Assembly: GCA_022769005.1 (NCBI GenBank)
Contig: JALEKK010000035.1
Location: 1-64,000 of the forward strand
Length of the DNA: 64,000 bases
Source: Lachnospiraceae bacterium
Lineage (GTDB): Bacteria > Bacillota > Clostridia > Lachnospirales > Lachnospiraceae
Direction: 5' to 3'
Part shown: positions 17,035 to 26,279 of the stretch, piece by piece
Numbering within the stretch: position 1 is the first letter of the stretch
Layout of the letters: the number at the start of each line of letters is the position of its first letter
Notes under the pieces: model-generated
Databases searched by the model: none
The model's input: the letters and a program-made list of their open reading frames with translations, nothing else
Told to the model about the DNA's origin: nothing
Translations under genes and position numbers: made by a program

Positions 17035-19110
17035 CTACAAATTAAGTGCATCCTCTCTGTCTTTCATATATTTTTTCAGCCGTTCCGTGATTTTTTTATA
17101 CTTATCAATCTCTGACCCGTATTCATTGTCCATTATTTCATCAACAAGCAGTTTTGCGTTTTCGAATATCTCCGTATCTCTTTCCGGATCCGCCATTGCA
17201 AAAAGTATCTCTCCGCTCTGCCTGACTCCAAAGAAATCTCCCGGTCCTCTGAGTTTTAAATCATCTTCCGCTATTTTAAATCCGTCGTTGGTTGAACTTA
17301 TTACTTTTAAACGTTTCTTTGCGTTTTCTCCCTTGGAATCTGACAAAAACATACAATATGACTGAATATTTCCCCTGCCGACTCTGCCCCTCAATTGGTG
17401 CAATGCGGAAAGGCCGAATCTGTCGGCATTATATATAAGCATCACCGTGGCGTTCGGTACATTAACTCCTACTTCGATAACCGTAGTCGAAACAAGAATA
17501 TTAATTTCACCTTCGGAAAATCTCTTCATTATGTCTGTTTTTTCATTCGGGGACATTTTACCGTGCAAAATTTCCGTTTTTACGGATTTCGGTAAATGTT
17601 CCTTCAATTCTTCCGAAACAGTATATACGTCCGCCGCATTTATTTCATCGTTTTTTTCTATCATCGGACAAATTACATATGCCTGCCGTCCCGCACGAAT
17701 ATGCTTTTCCATAAATGAATATACATTTTTCATATACCCGGAATCTATTACAGCATTTTTTATCGGAAGTCTTCCCATAGGCATCACATCCATCACCGAA
17801 ATATCAAGATCTCCGTATATTATCCAAGCAAGCGTTCTCGGTATGGGAGTTGCGCTCATTACGAGAACATTGCATGATATTGTTTCGTCGGAGCCCTTAT
17901 TTCTTAAGTTTTTCCTTTGATTAACACCGAATCTGTGCTGCTCGTCAGTAATGGCAAGTGCAAGATTTTTAAATTTGACTTTGCCCTGAATGATTGCGTG
18001 TGTCCCGATTACAATATCGATTTCCCCGTTTTCCAAACCTTCATATATTTTTTTCTTTTCAGACATATCGGTCGAACTTGTAAGTAAGGCTGCTTTAATA
18101 TCCATGTTATTATTTATTATAATACGCTCAAGTTCGGTATATTCCTGAACCGCAAGGACTTCGGTGGGGGCCATTAAAGCTCCCTGAAAACCGGCAAATA
18201 CCGTATCAAATAAAGCAATGAAAGCAACTATTGTCTTGCCTGATCCCACATCACCGTGCAGCAATCTGTTCATGGCTTTCTCTGACGCCATATCTTCCCT
18301 TATGCTTTTTACAGCCGCCTTCTGACTGTCCGTAAGGGCATACGGCAATGTATTTATTATACTTTCCGTTTTCTTGCTTTTCTCTACGATATATGAATTA
18401 CTTATTTCCTCGTTTAACCGCTTCTGTCTCTGCACTGCCAGCATAAATAATAAGAATTCGTCAAATATGACTCTTTTTCGTGCTTTATTGAGTTCTTCGG
18501 TATTTTGCGGAAAATGCATCGAATATAAAGATTCAAATAAATCCATAAGCTTAAACCTGTCTCTTATTTCATTTGGCAAATAATCATCCTTAAGCTTATC
18601 CCCCATAATATCAAATGCGCTTTTAACCGCTTTGATTACGGTATTGTTTGACAGTCCCTTTGTCAAAGCATAAACGGGTTTCAGCTTACCTGACAGTTCT
18701 TCATATTCGGACAGAGAATATACTTTCGGCTGTTCCAGAGTAAAGTGTTCCGACGACCGGGAAAGTTTTCCTCTTAGAACAAAGCGCATGCCTTTTTTTA
18801 CCGTATTTATTATATACGGCATATTAAACCATATGCATTTTATTCCGTCTCCGTTTATGTCTTTTGCAATACATGAAACTATGCTTTTTTTGCAGTATCT
18901 CTTTATATCCGGTTTATTGTAAATCACACAATCGACGGCAACATTTCGACCTGTCTGTGAATATATAAGGCTGCCTATTGTTTCCGGCGCCTTAAACAAT
19001 TCATAGTCTCTTGGATAAAATTCCATTAAATCTTCAACCGTACTGATTCCCGTTTTAAAAAACAATGCAGCTGTTTTATCCCCTATTCCCTTTATTTCTT
19101 TAATATCCAT
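17035..19110 (-). CDS. recG: ATP-dependent DNA helicase RecG
   Basis: RecG remodels stalled forks and branched recombination intermediates. The N-terminal wedge domain begins with IKGIGDKTAALFFKTGISTVEDLMEFYPRDYE. The helicase motifs follow in order: LLHGDVGSGKTIVA (Walker A), MAPTEVLAVQEY, IGTHAIIQGKV, TDEQHRFGVNQR (DEQH box), VMSATPIPRTLA, STTVIEVGVNVPNATVMLI and LHQLRGRVGRG. At 691 residues it is full length. The ribosome binding site is weak, and the fakA terminator sits just upstream, so recG may depend on read-through or a promoter I cannot place with confidence. The assignment is secure. Confidence 0.97.
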   Translation of the reverse strand: MDIKEIKGIGDKTAALFFKTGISTVEDLMEFYPRDYELFKAPETIGSLIYSQTGRNVAVDCVIYNKPDIKRYCKKSIVSCIAKDINGDGIKCIWFNMPYIINTVKKGMRFVLRGKLSRSSEHFTLEQPKVYSLSEYEELSGKLKPVYALTKGLSNNTVIKAVKSAFDIMGDKLKDDYLPNEIRDRFKLMDLFESLYSMHFPQNTEELNKARKRVIFDEFLLFMLAVQRQKRLNEEISNSYIVEKSKKTESIINTLPYALTDSQKAAVKSIREDMASEKAMNRLLHGDVGSGKTIVAFIALFDTVFAGFQGALMAPTEVLAVQEYTELERIIINNNMDIKAALLTSSTDMSEKKKIYEGLENGEIDIVIGTHAIIQGKVKFKNLALAITDEQHRFGVNQRKNLRNKGSDETISCNVLVMSATPIPRTLAWIIYGDLDISVMDVMPMGRLPIKNAVIDSGYMKNVYSFMEKHIRAGRQAYVICPMIEKNDEINAADVYTVSEELKEHLPKSVKTEILHGKMSPNEKTDIMKRFSEGEINILVSTTVIEVGVNVPNATVMLIYNADRFGLSALHQLRGRVGRGNIQSYCMFLSDSKGENAKKRLKVISSTNDGFKIAEDDLKLRGPGDFFGVRQSGEILFAMADPERDTEIFENAKLLVDEIMDNEYGSEIDKYKKITERLKKYMKDREDALNL

Positions 19111-19129
19111 GTTAATCGTACTTTAAATA

Positions 19130-19174
19130 AAAAACCATTGAAGTAAATGAATAAACATTTTCAACAATGGTTTT
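19130..19174 (-). terminator. Terminator after fakA
   Basis: AAACCATTG / CAATGGTTT forms the outer stem, with a partly paired interior (TTGAAAATG / CATTTACTTCAA). A T run follows on the minus strand, 20 bases before recG. Confidence 0.75.
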
Positions 19175-19182
19175 ATTATGGG

Positions 19183-20847
19183 TTATTCTACTGAAATTAT
19201 ATAATAATAAACCGGCTGTCCGCCGTATTCCAGCTCGACGTCAATGTCTGAGTATTTATCTTTGACAACTTCCGCTACATCTTCCGCGTCGGCTTCATCG
19301 ACGTCAGAGCCGAAATAAATGCTGATGAGCTCATGTTCATCACTTACCATACCGTCAAGCATTTTAAGTATGGAGTCCTTTATATCCGTTTCCGATGCAA
19401 CAAGACCTTCGTCATTAATTGCAATGTAATCTCCTTTTTTAACATCATGACCGTCAATCTGTGTATCTCTTACGGCATATGTAACCTGTCCGCTCAATAC
19501 GGATTCTATGGCCTCCATCATATTCTCTTTATTGGATTCCGCATCTCCCGTATGATCAAATGATACAAGTGCTGATATTCCCTGTGGAATTGTCTTTGTC
19601 GGAATGACAATTATTTCCTTATCATCGCATAATACGTCTGCCTGTGTGGCAGCAAGAATAATGTTACTGTTATTAGGAAGCACAAATACGGTCTTTGCGG
19701 GAATCTTCTCAACGGCATTTAAAATATCCTCCGTACTCGGATTCATTGTCTGACCGCCCGAAATGGTTGTATCGGCTCCTATTCCCTTAAATATCTCCGT
19801 AAGACCGTCCCCCGGTACCACTGCCAATATTCCGAGTTCCTTTAAATCCTTATGAACCTCTTTTGCCTTTTCTTCATTGGCTTTGTCCACGGCTGACTGA
19901 GAAATAATCTTATTTTCATGTTCCTCACGCATATTATCTACTTTCATTCGTGAAAGCTGACCGTATGTAAGGCCTTTTTCAAACACTTCTCCCGGATGGT
20001 TTGTATGGACATGAATTTTAACTATATCATCAAGAGCAACACATACTATTGAGTCTCCGACAGAGTTAAGATATGATTTAAATTCGTCCTCATCCTCTTC
20101 CGTAAATTCCTTTTCAAGCTTGATAATAAATTCCGTGCAATATCCGAATTCAATATCAACGTCATCAAATGCCGCTCCTACCCCGGATGTATTCGGTACT
20201 TTATCCGGTGCGGGAGTAATGTCAAATTCGCTTACTTTTCCCGTCAAAGCGTCAAAACATCCGTATAAAACACATAAAAGTCCCTGTCCGCCGGAATCGA
20301 CAACTCCTGCCTGCTTAAGAACAGGAAGCATGTCAGGCGTGGAAGCCAATACTTTTTCGCCGTGTTCGAGAACATTTTCAAATGCTTCCGCTATATCTGT
20401 GGTTCTTCCGGCTTCTTCCATTGTTTTTTCGGCTATTCCCTTGGCAACGGTAAGAATAGTACCTTCTTTAGGTTTCATAACCGCCTTATATGCAGTTTCT
20501 GCAGCTTTTTGCATGGCAACCGCAATATCTTTCATATTTAATTCGTCATGCTCTTTGATTTCCTTGCAAAAGCCTCTGAATAACTGTGAAAGAATAACAC
20601 CCGAATTGCCTCTCGCGCCTCTGAGCGACCCCGTTGAAATTGCCTTTGACAAGTTATCCATGGTAGGATTCTCAATACATCTTACCTCATCTGCGGCAGA
20701 ATTAATCGTCATTGTCATATTAGTACCGGTATCACCGTCCGGGACAGGAAAAACATTCAGGTCGTTGATTTTTTCCTTATTAGATTCAAGTGTTGCAGCT
20801 CCAGAGAGAAACATCTGCTGTAACATACGAGCATTTATTGTCTCCAT
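19183..20847 (-). CDS. fakA: Fatty acid kinase catalytic subunit (DAK2/YloV)
   Basis: FakA phosphorylates fatty acids held by DegV-type FakB proteins, producing acyl-phosphate for phospholipid synthesis. The DAK2 N-domain shows LNVFPVPDGDTGTNMTMT (about residues 28-45, whose aspartates bind Mg-ATP), GSLRGARGNSGVILSQLFRGF and GVVDSGGQGLL. A middle domain (FGYCTEFIIKLE, HVHTNHPGEV) and the C-terminal YloV domain (SGGQTMNPSTEDIL, LPNNSNIILAA) follow. I use the ATG at 20847; a TTG two codons upstream is nearer to GGAGG and cannot be ruled out. It follows the Asp23 gene by 27 bases, the same order as yloU-yloV in Bacillus. The DegV gene at 44299 could supply its partner. Confidence 0.93.
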   Translation of the reverse strand: METINARMLQQMFLSGAATLESNKEKINDLNVFPVPDGDTGTNMTMTINSAADEVRCIENPTMDNLSKAISTGSLRGARGNSGVILSQLFRGFCKEIKEHDELNMKDIAVAMQKAAETAYKAVMKPKEGTILTVAKGIAEKTMEEAGRTTDIAEAFENVLEHGEKVLASTPDMLPVLKQAGVVDSGGQGLLCVLYGCFDALTGKVSEFDITPAPDKVPNTSGVGAAFDDVDIEFGYCTEFIIKLEKEFTEEDEDEFKSYLNSVGDSIVCVALDDIVKIHVHTNHPGEVFEKGLTYGQLSRMKVDNMREEHENKIISQSAVDKANEEKAKEVHKDLKELGILAVVPGDGLTEIFKGIGADTTISGGQTMNPSTEDILNAVEKIPAKTVFVLPNNSNIILAATQADVLCDDKEIIVIPTKTIPQGISALVSFDHTGDAESNKENMMEAIESVLSGQVTYAVRDTQIDGHDVKKGDYIAINDEGLVASETDIKDSILKMLDGMVSDEHELISIYFGSDVDEADAEDVAEVVKDKYSDIDVELEYGGQPVYYYIISVE

Positions 20848-20874
20848 TAACAATTTTCCTCCATAATCTCAGGC

Positions 20875-21234
20875 TCAGTCTATAACTCTGACGCCCTCAA
20901 CATATACTCTTATCTTATCTATATTCATTCCTGTAAGTTCTTTAACTTTATAAGACACATTATAAATAAGATTATCCGTAACAGTTTTAATACTTACTCC
21001 GTAAGATACAATGATATGAAAATCAAGTTCTATACTGTTACCGTTATTTATACTTACTTTTATGCCTTTTGTAAGACTGCTTCCCCTAAGCAGCTTGACC
21101 AAGCCGTCAGTCATGCTTACGGTAGCCATCCCTACTATTCCAAAACATTCAAGAGCTGATGTCCCTGCATATTGTGCAATTACCTCAGAAGATATTGATA
21201 CGGACCCTTGTCCCGTCTTAAGACGTCCCTGCAT
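20875..21234 (-). CDS. Asp23/Gls24 family envelope stress protein (YloU-like)
   Basis: A 119-residue Asp23/Gls24 protein. The family pattern SISSEVIAQYAGTSALECFGIVGMA, then a gly-ile repeat region (KGIKVSINNGNSIELDFHIIVSYG), VSIKTVTDNLIYNVSYKVKELTG and a closing VRVYVEGV-like strand are all present. These proteins attach to membrane anchors and help envelope homeostasis; the exact role beside fakA is unsettled. I start at ATG 21234, six bases after GGGGGTGA; the earlier ATG at 21249 overlaps that site. It leads the operon with fakA, with a clear promoter and a 5' hairpin. Confidence 0.9.
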   Translation of the reverse strand: MQGRLKTGQGSVSISSEVIAQYAGTSALECFGIVGMATVSMTDGLVKLLRGSSLTKGIKVSINNGNSIELDFHIIVSYGVSIKTVTDNLIYNVSYKVKELTGMNIDKIRVYVEGVRVID

Positions 21235-21335
21235 TTCAATCACCCCCATGATTTACTTAGTGACCATATATTTAAAATATGTAATATACTGTTTTTAATT
21301 TTAAAAATCTTTATGCCATACGGTATATCATAACT

Positions 21336-21360
21336 ATATAAGAAGGCAAATTTCTTATAT
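21336..21360 (-). promoter_or_regulatory. 5' leader hairpin of the Asp23-fakA transcript
   Basis: A perfect 9-bp stem (ATATAAGAA / TTCTTATAT) with a seven-base loop starts at the predicted first base of the transcript. Such a 5' end hairpin could protect the mRNA; this is inference. Confidence 0.5.
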
Positions 21361-21366
21361 CGGATT

Positions 21367-21396
21367 ATTATAACATATAAAAATAATTTTCGACAA
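21367..21396 (-). promoter_or_regulatory. Sigma-A promoter of Asp23-fakA
   Basis: Minus strand: TTGTCG (21396-21391), 18-base spacer, perfect TATAAT (21372-21367). It lies just after the rpmB terminator. Confidence 0.7.
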
Positions 21397-21407
21397 CAAT
21401 ACAAAAT

Positions 21408-21434
21408 AAAAAGAGGCTCTGTTGAGCCTCTTTT
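21408..21434 (-). terminator. Terminator after rpmB
   Basis: Perfect stem AAAAGAGGCTC / GAGCCTCTTTTT with a four-base loop and a T-rich tail, about 50 bases after the rpmB stop. Confidence 0.93.
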
Positions 21435-21482
21435 ACGCAGTGTAAAGAACGTTTCCGTATTTCTCTAATAGTCATCTTAAAA

Positions 21483-21668
21483 TTAAGCACGCTCTACCTT
21501 ACCTGAACGAAGGCATGAAGTACACACATACATTCTCTTTGCCTGGCCATTCTGCTTAACTCTTACAAGCTTAACATTAGGCTTCCAAATCTTACTTGAC
21601 TTTCTATGTGAGTGACTTACCTGTTTGCCAAACTGAAGAGTCTTCTCGCAAACTGAACACTTTGCCAT
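21483..21668 (-). CDS. rpmB: Ribosomal protein bL28
   Basis: bL28 is a small 50S subunit protein. The 61-residue chain shows MAKCSVCEKTLQFGKQVSHS, the NVKLVRVKQNG strand and MYVCTSCLRSGKVER. The cysteine pairs CSVC and CTSC mark the zinc-binding form of L28. I start at 21668, where GGAGGTG stands seven bases before ATG; an upstream in-frame ATG at 21689 overlaps the ribosome binding site. It is a single gene with a strong promoter and terminator. The gene order rpmB, Asp23, fakA, recG is common in Firmicutes. Confidence 0.97.
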   Translation of the reverse strand: MAKCSVCEKTLQFGKQVSHSHRKSSKIWKPNVKLVRVKQNGQAKRMYVCTSCLRSGKVERA

Positions 21669-21711
21669 GTCAATACACCTCCTCGCCATTCATTAGTAAA
21701 AACTGTTGCAA

Positions 21712-21740
21712 ATTATACCAAATTTATAAATGCTTGGCAA
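21712..21740 (-). promoter_or_regulatory. Sigma-A promoter of rpmB
   Basis: Minus strand: TTGCCA (21740-21735), 17-base spacer, perfect TATAAT (21717-21712), 44 bases before the start codon. Confidence 0.8.
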
Positions 21741-21799
21741 GTTAATATGTAAAATATATTACTGACCGTTTTTTATATTGTTGTTTTGCGTATATTTTC

Positions 21800-23143
21800 T
21801 TATTGTTTTGCATCATTTGCATTTGCAAGAGTAACTTCGGCGGTCTTTTCTTTATATTCGTTATTCTCAAGATGATAGTACTTAATTGTAACGGTTTCTC
21901 CAGCTTTATAATATTTCAAAAGATTTTTAAATCCGTCCATTGAAGATACGGACTGACCGTCAAATGAACTTAAAATATCATATTGTGTAAGACCTGCCTT
22001 CTTTGCCGGTGAATCTTCTCCCACCTGACGAATAAGTATTCCCTGAGGATATCCGTAATTTTGACTTACGGTACTTGTAATATCAACACCCGCTATACCA
22101 AGATATGCACTTTCGCTCTGATCTACGGCAGTTCTCGTCTCTTTTGTCATCAATGAATCAATCAGATTCTGTACCGTATAAATAGGTATTGTATAACCCA
22201 TATTTTCTACATTTGACGATGTATTTCCCGCAAAGTTAATTCCGATGACTTCACCCTTCATATTGAGAAGAGCTCCTCCGGAGTTACCCGAACTAATGGC
22301 CGCATCGGTTACAAACAACTTGGAAAATGTCGTTCCGTCCACATTAATAGATCTGTCCTTTGCGGAAATATATCCTACCGTAACATTTTGTCCGAGACCT
22401 GCCGAGTTTCCTATTGCAACTACCTGTTCTCCTACATTAACATTTTCCGAATCGGCAGAAAGAGTTGCTATTGAAATTGCTTTCATTGTATCATCTTTTA
22501 TCTCTGAGAGCGGAACAGCCACTATAGCCACATCATGTGTAGAATCGGCTCCTTTGACATTTGCAGTCACCGTAGCATTGTTTACAAACTGTGCGCTTAA
22601 TGTGTCTAAACCGCTGACAACATGTGCATTTGTTAAGATCAGAAGTTCTTTGTCATTTTTTCCTATTATAATTCCGGTACCTTTAACTTCTTCAGTTTGA
22701 GCTCCTCCGTATATCAAACCGGAGCTTGTTGTTGTCGTTCCGTCAAGTATTACCATTGCAGGCATATTTGCGCTTGCAATCGACTCTACAGAAGTTGTTT
22801 CATTCGATGCATAAGATGCGTCAGACTGTAATGTATTTGAAACCTGAGAAATATTTGCGCTGTTTCCGCTTCTGTTTGCTACGGCGTTTCCGACGTAGTT
22901 AATTCCGAACATGGTACCGCCTGCAATCGCTCCGAATGCTAATGCAGAACCAATAAAAATTGCAATTTTATTTTTCTTTTTAGGTTCCCTTACTTTCTTA
23001 TGGCCACCCGGCTCTTTTTCCGTGCGTTTTTCGGCACTTTCATCTTTTTTTGATGACGAAGCATTATTCAAATCTTCTTTTTTATATCTGTAAATATACT
23101 TATTTTCGTCATCATTTATGTTGTTATTTTCATTTTCGCTCAT
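21800..23143 (-). CDS. HtrA/DegP-type serine protease with PDZ domain
   Basis: A membrane-tethered extracytoplasmic quality-control protease. A long charged cytoplasmic N-terminus (residues 1-58, rich in Asn, Glu, Lys) is followed by one membrane helix (about 59-86, IAIFIGSALAFGAIAGGTMFGI). The trypsin-like domain carries the triad H174 (TNAHVVSG), D204 (STHDVAIVAV) and S288 (GNSGGALLN). One PDZ domain follows (about 350-447, GILIRQVGEDSPAKKAGLTQYDILSSFDG). The length of 447 residues is usual for Gram-positive HtrA. GGAGG precedes the ATG. No two-component regulator such as CssRS is adjacent. It is likely a single-gene unit. Confidence 0.95.
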   Translation of the reverse strand: MSENENNNINDDENKYIYRYKKEDLNNASSSKKDESAEKRTEKEPGGHKKVREPKKKNKIAIFIGSALAFGAIAGGTMFGINYVGNAVANRSGNSANISQVSNTLQSDASYASNETTSVESIASANMPAMVILDGTTTTSSGLIYGGAQTEEVKGTGIIIGKNDKELLILTNAHVVSGLDTLSAQFVNNATVTANVKGADSTHDVAIVAVPLSEIKDDTMKAISIATLSADSENVNVGEQVVAIGNSAGLGQNVTVGYISAKDRSINVDGTTFSKLFVTDAAISSGNSGGALLNMKGEVIGINFAGNTSSNVENMGYTIPIYTVQNLIDSLMTKETRTAVDQSESAYLGIAGVDITSTVSQNYGYPQGILIRQVGEDSPAKKAGLTQYDILSSFDGQSVSSMDGFKNLLKYYKAGETVTIKYYHLENNEYKEKTAEVTLANANDAKQ

Positions 23144-23229
23144 ATTGTAACCTCCATAAATAGTTTATATTCATGATCATCGACTTAATGCATTAACTAT
23201 AATATGGCAACCTTAAATGAACTTAAAAC

Positions 23230-24984
23230 TTATTTAACAAAATTTACTGTATTTTCCATTAACATATTAAGCAAATTCTTTGAATCTTCCACGTAATTTC
23301 CTCTTACACCTATATAGAATTTTATTTTCGGTTCCGTACCCGACGGTCTGATACATACCCATGCATCATTTTCCAATTCAAGATAGAATACGTTTGATGT
23401 AGGAAGTCCCGTAGGGCGCGTATTTCCCGTTGATGTATCGGTTATAATTCCCGTGCCGTAATCTCTTATTTCAAGCACTTTAAAACCTGCCAATTCCTTT
23501 GGAGGATCAGAACGGAACATCTCCATTATACCGTTAATTCGCTTTGCACCGTCTGCTCCCTTCATGGTAATGGAGTGCTGTCCTTCTCTGTAATAACCGT
23601 ATTTCTCATATAATTCATTTATTCTGTCTATAAGAGTTCTTCCCTTTGCGTATTCGTACGCCGCAACTTCGCAAAGACTCATAACGGCTGACGGAGCATC
23701 CTTGTCTCTGGCGTGAGTTCCCACAAGACAACCGTAACTTTCTTCAAATCCGAATTCATAAAATCTGTCACCACGCTCTTCAAAGAACTTAATTTGCTCC
23801 CCTATGTATTTAAATCCCGTTAAGGTTTCTATATAATCTATGTCGAAATCATTTGCCAGCACTCTGCCCATATTTGTTGAAACTATGGTGGTAACCAACG
23901 CTCCGAGTTTTCCTTCTTTTTTTGTTATTTCGGCATCTCTTGAATGAAGCAAACCTCTTTCCTTTCTTCTTGAAAGAAGATAATCCGCAATAAGTATTGC
24001 CGACATATTACCGGTAAACGGCTCATACTCTCCGGTTTTGGCATCCTTTACATATATTCCCAACCTGTCCGCATCCGGATCTGTTGCAAGAATAATATCC
24101 GCATCCTTTTCCTTTGCAAGCTTTAATGCATATGTAAACGCCTTAGGATCTTCCGGATTAGGATAATCCAGTGTTGTGAAATTCGGATCAGGATTTTCCT
24201 GTTCCTTAACAACATATACGTTTTTAAACCCAAGCTGTGACAACACTCTTCTTACCGGAATATTGCCGGTTCCGTTAAAAGGCGTATATACTATTTTTAT
24301 TTTATCCGCAACGGATTTTATAACCTCCGGTTCAATGCAGTTACTTAAAAGTGCATCTGTATATTTATCGTCAATATCAAATCCGATTACATTGTATAAG
24401 CCTTTAACCTTTGCTTCATTATTATCTATTGATTTTATTTCACCAAGGTCTTTTACTTTTCTTACTTCCGCAATAATTTCACCGTCAATAGGAGGCGTAA
24501 TCTGGGCTCCGTCCTCCCAATAAACCTTATATCCGTTATATTCCGGCGGATTGTGGCTTGCAGTGATAACAATGCCTGCCATCGCTCCCAACTCTCTGAG
24601 AGCAAAAGATAATTCCGGAGTAGGAGTAAGACACGGAAAGATATATGTCTTAATACCGTTTGCGTTAAGGCAGTTAGCCGCTTTTGCCGCAAATTCGGGA
24701 GACATTCTTCTTGAATCGTAAGCAATTGCAACCCCTCTGTCGGCTCCGTTCTTCTTATTAATATAATTAGCCAAGCCCTGAGTCGCTTTACCCACGGTAT
24801 AAACATTCATTCTGTTTGTTCCCATGCCGAGAACTCCCCTGAGCCCTCCCGTTCCGAAATCCAACTCTTTATAAAATCTGTCTTCTATCTCTTTCTCGTC
24901 TGTAACCGCTTTAAGCTCCGCCTTATCGCTTTCGGCAATGATGTCGCTTTCAAGCCATTCGTTGTAAAGATCAATATAACTCAT
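23230..24984 (-). CDS. Alpha-phosphoglucomutase / phosphomannomutase family
   Basis: This 584-residue enzyme interconverts glucose 1- and 6-phosphate, feeding glycogen and cell-wall sugar synthesis. The four domains are marked by TASHNPPEYNGYKVYWEDGAQ (active-site phosphoserine in TASHNP, about residues 140-146), the metal loop DPDADRLGIYV, the sugar loop GFEESYGCLVGTHARDKDAPS and the phosphate-binding RPSGTEPKIKFYIGV near the end. The length and the FEESYG sequence fit the PgcA/PGM2-like group of Firmicutes. AGAGG is seven bases before ATG. It stands apart from other carbohydrate genes. Phosphomannomutase activity is possible. Confidence 0.93.
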   Translation of the reverse strand: MSYIDLYNEWLESDIIAESDKAELKAVTDEKEIEDRFYKELDFGTGGLRGVLGMGTNRMNVYTVGKATQGLANYINKKNGADRGVAIAYDSRRMSPEFAAKAANCLNANGIKTYIFPCLTPTPELSFALRELGAMAGIVITASHNPPEYNGYKVYWEDGAQITPPIDGEIIAEVRKVKDLGEIKSIDNNEAKVKGLYNVIGFDIDDKYTDALLSNCIEPEVIKSVADKIKIVYTPFNGTGNIPVRRVLSQLGFKNVYVVKEQENPDPNFTTLDYPNPEDPKAFTYALKLAKEKDADIILATDPDADRLGIYVKDAKTGEYEPFTGNMSAILIADYLLSRRKERGLLHSRDAEITKKEGKLGALVTTIVSTNMGRVLANDFDIDYIETLTGFKYIGEQIKFFEERGDRFYEFGFEESYGCLVGTHARDKDAPSAVMSLCEVAAYEYAKGRTLIDRINELYEKYGYYREGQHSITMKGADGAKRINGIMEMFRSDPPKELAGFKVLEIRDYGTGIITDTSTGNTRPTGLPTSNVFYLELENDAWVCIRPSGTEPKIKFYIGVRGNYVEDSKNLLNMLMENTVNFVK

Positions 24985-25138
24985 AGAAAAACCTCTTCAT
25001 GTACATAACCTAACAAAAACTCTTTATAAATAAAATATTATAAACAAGTGAAATATACTATAATTGACAGATTTTATCAAATTAAGTGCATTGCCATGCT
25101 TTACGCCGATTAAAATTCTTTTTACATATCTGTTAATA

Positions 25139-25221
25139 AATAATAAAAACCTCCGCGAGTCAATTTTAAGTGCATCACCGATTATGATACATTCAAATTA
25201 CTCACGAAGGTCCGTATTATT
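25139..25221 (-). terminator. Long wobble-paired hairpin after the DUF368 gene
   Basis: Arms of 28 and 27 bases (25139-25166 and 25195-25221) pair along almost their whole length. In the minus-strand RNA the non-Watson-Crick positions are mostly G-U pairs, while in plus-strand RNA they would be A-C mismatches. An inner stem (GTGCATCA / TGATACAT, approximately) lies in the loop. GGTTTTTATTATT ends it. It lies about 40 bases after the DUF368 stop. Confidence 0.75.
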
Positions 25222-25257
25222 AAATATATTCTACATCAAAGGATATATAAATAAATT

Positions 25258-26133
25258 TTATTTATGATTTTTTTTATTTCCCAAAAACTGTAATAAGAAT
25301 ATAAGTGCAACACCTATTCCGAACGCAATCCAGTTAAATGTTCCGAAGGTTATCGGCGGTTTAGGATCGGTTAAAGTCGTAGGTCCCATGATAATGGAAT
25401 ATATTGAACCTATCATCAATCCCAAAATAAAGAACATCGTAACGACTCTGAACTTTGCCATGCATATTTCTATAATCTTAACGATAAATAATGCTCCGAC
25501 AACTATTCCTGCCGCAAAGATAATCATTCCCGGCAGGTAAGAAAGATGAAACTTAAGCAGCTCTCTTCCGGCTGCCATAACAGGAAGATATAATCCCATT
25601 ATCAGAAGAATTGTCGATCCTGAAATTCCCGGAAGGAACATTGCAGATGTAGATGCCACCGCTCCGACAAATATAAGAATACCGCTTCCCCATGTTATGT
25701 TATTCATGCTTACGCCTGAGGAGAAACTGTGCTTATTTAACATTGTAATCAGTATAACGAATACAATACCGACACCCAATGCTATATATCCTCCGACACA
25801 TGGTACAAATGACTTTTTCTCTTCTTTTATCAACATCGGGATAGAAGCAACAATAAATCCTATAAATAATGAACTTACCACATATACACTGCTTTCAAAT
25901 GAATGAGTGATAATAAGAACAGACAGAATCATTCCCACTATCCATCCTATTCCCAGCTTAATTAAATATTCAAAGGCATTTTTTCTCTTCTTTCCGCGTT
26001 CATAAAAAATATCATGTGTTCCGCCTACGAAGTCATTATAGAATCCCATAATGAGGGCCACCGTACCTCCCGACATTCCGGGAACGCTGTCGGCGATAGC
26101 CATGCAAAAGCCATTGATAATAGTCCTTATCAT
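25258..26133 (-). CDS. DUF368 membrane protein
   Basis: A 291-residue polytopic protein with about eight membrane helices. The N-terminal GFCMAIADSVPGMSGGTVALIMGFY and the later VGAVASTSAMFLPGISGSTILLIMGLY are the duplicated SVPGxSGGT / LPGISGS loops that define DUF368. Relatives have been linked to C55 isoprenoid phosphate recycling in bacteria (the UptA/PopT families, in which DUF368 was named as one of the flippases); I recall this and infer a possible role in lipid carrier return. GGAGG lies before the ATG. It is separated from the upstream gene by a terminator and looks monocistronic. Confidence 0.88.
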   Translation of the reverse strand: MIRTIINGFCMAIADSVPGMSGGTVALIMGFYNDFVGGTHDIFYERGKKRKNAFEYLIKLGIGWIVGMILSVLIITHSFESSVYVVSSLFIGFIVASIPMLIKEEKKSFVPCVGGYIALGVGIVFVILITMLNKHSFSSGVSMNNITWGSGILIFVGAVASTSAMFLPGISGSTILLIMGLYLPVMAAGRELLKFHLSYLPGMIIFAAGIVVGALFIVKIIEICMAKFRVVTMFFILGLMIGSIYSIIMGPTTLTDPKPPITFGTFNWIAFGIGVALIFLLQFLGNKKNHK

Positions 26134-26279
26134 ATGGAAACCTCCGGTAAATAATTAGAAATATTTTACCATATTATCTTATTTATTTGTAGGATTTATT
26201 AATTTTGTATTGCTTTTATATTATACATTCTAATATTTATGTGTAAAATATGATTTTATAAAATATTAATTGTATAATA

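Noticed and set aside
20120-20866. 248-codon plus-strand frame across fakA
   Set aside because: It is antisense to a well-supported gene and has no ribosome binding site or recognisable domain.
25139-25221. Miniature transposable element based on long inverted repeats
   Set aside because: There is no target-site duplication and no second copy in the window, and the mismatches are G-U on one strand, which fits an RNA hairpin better.
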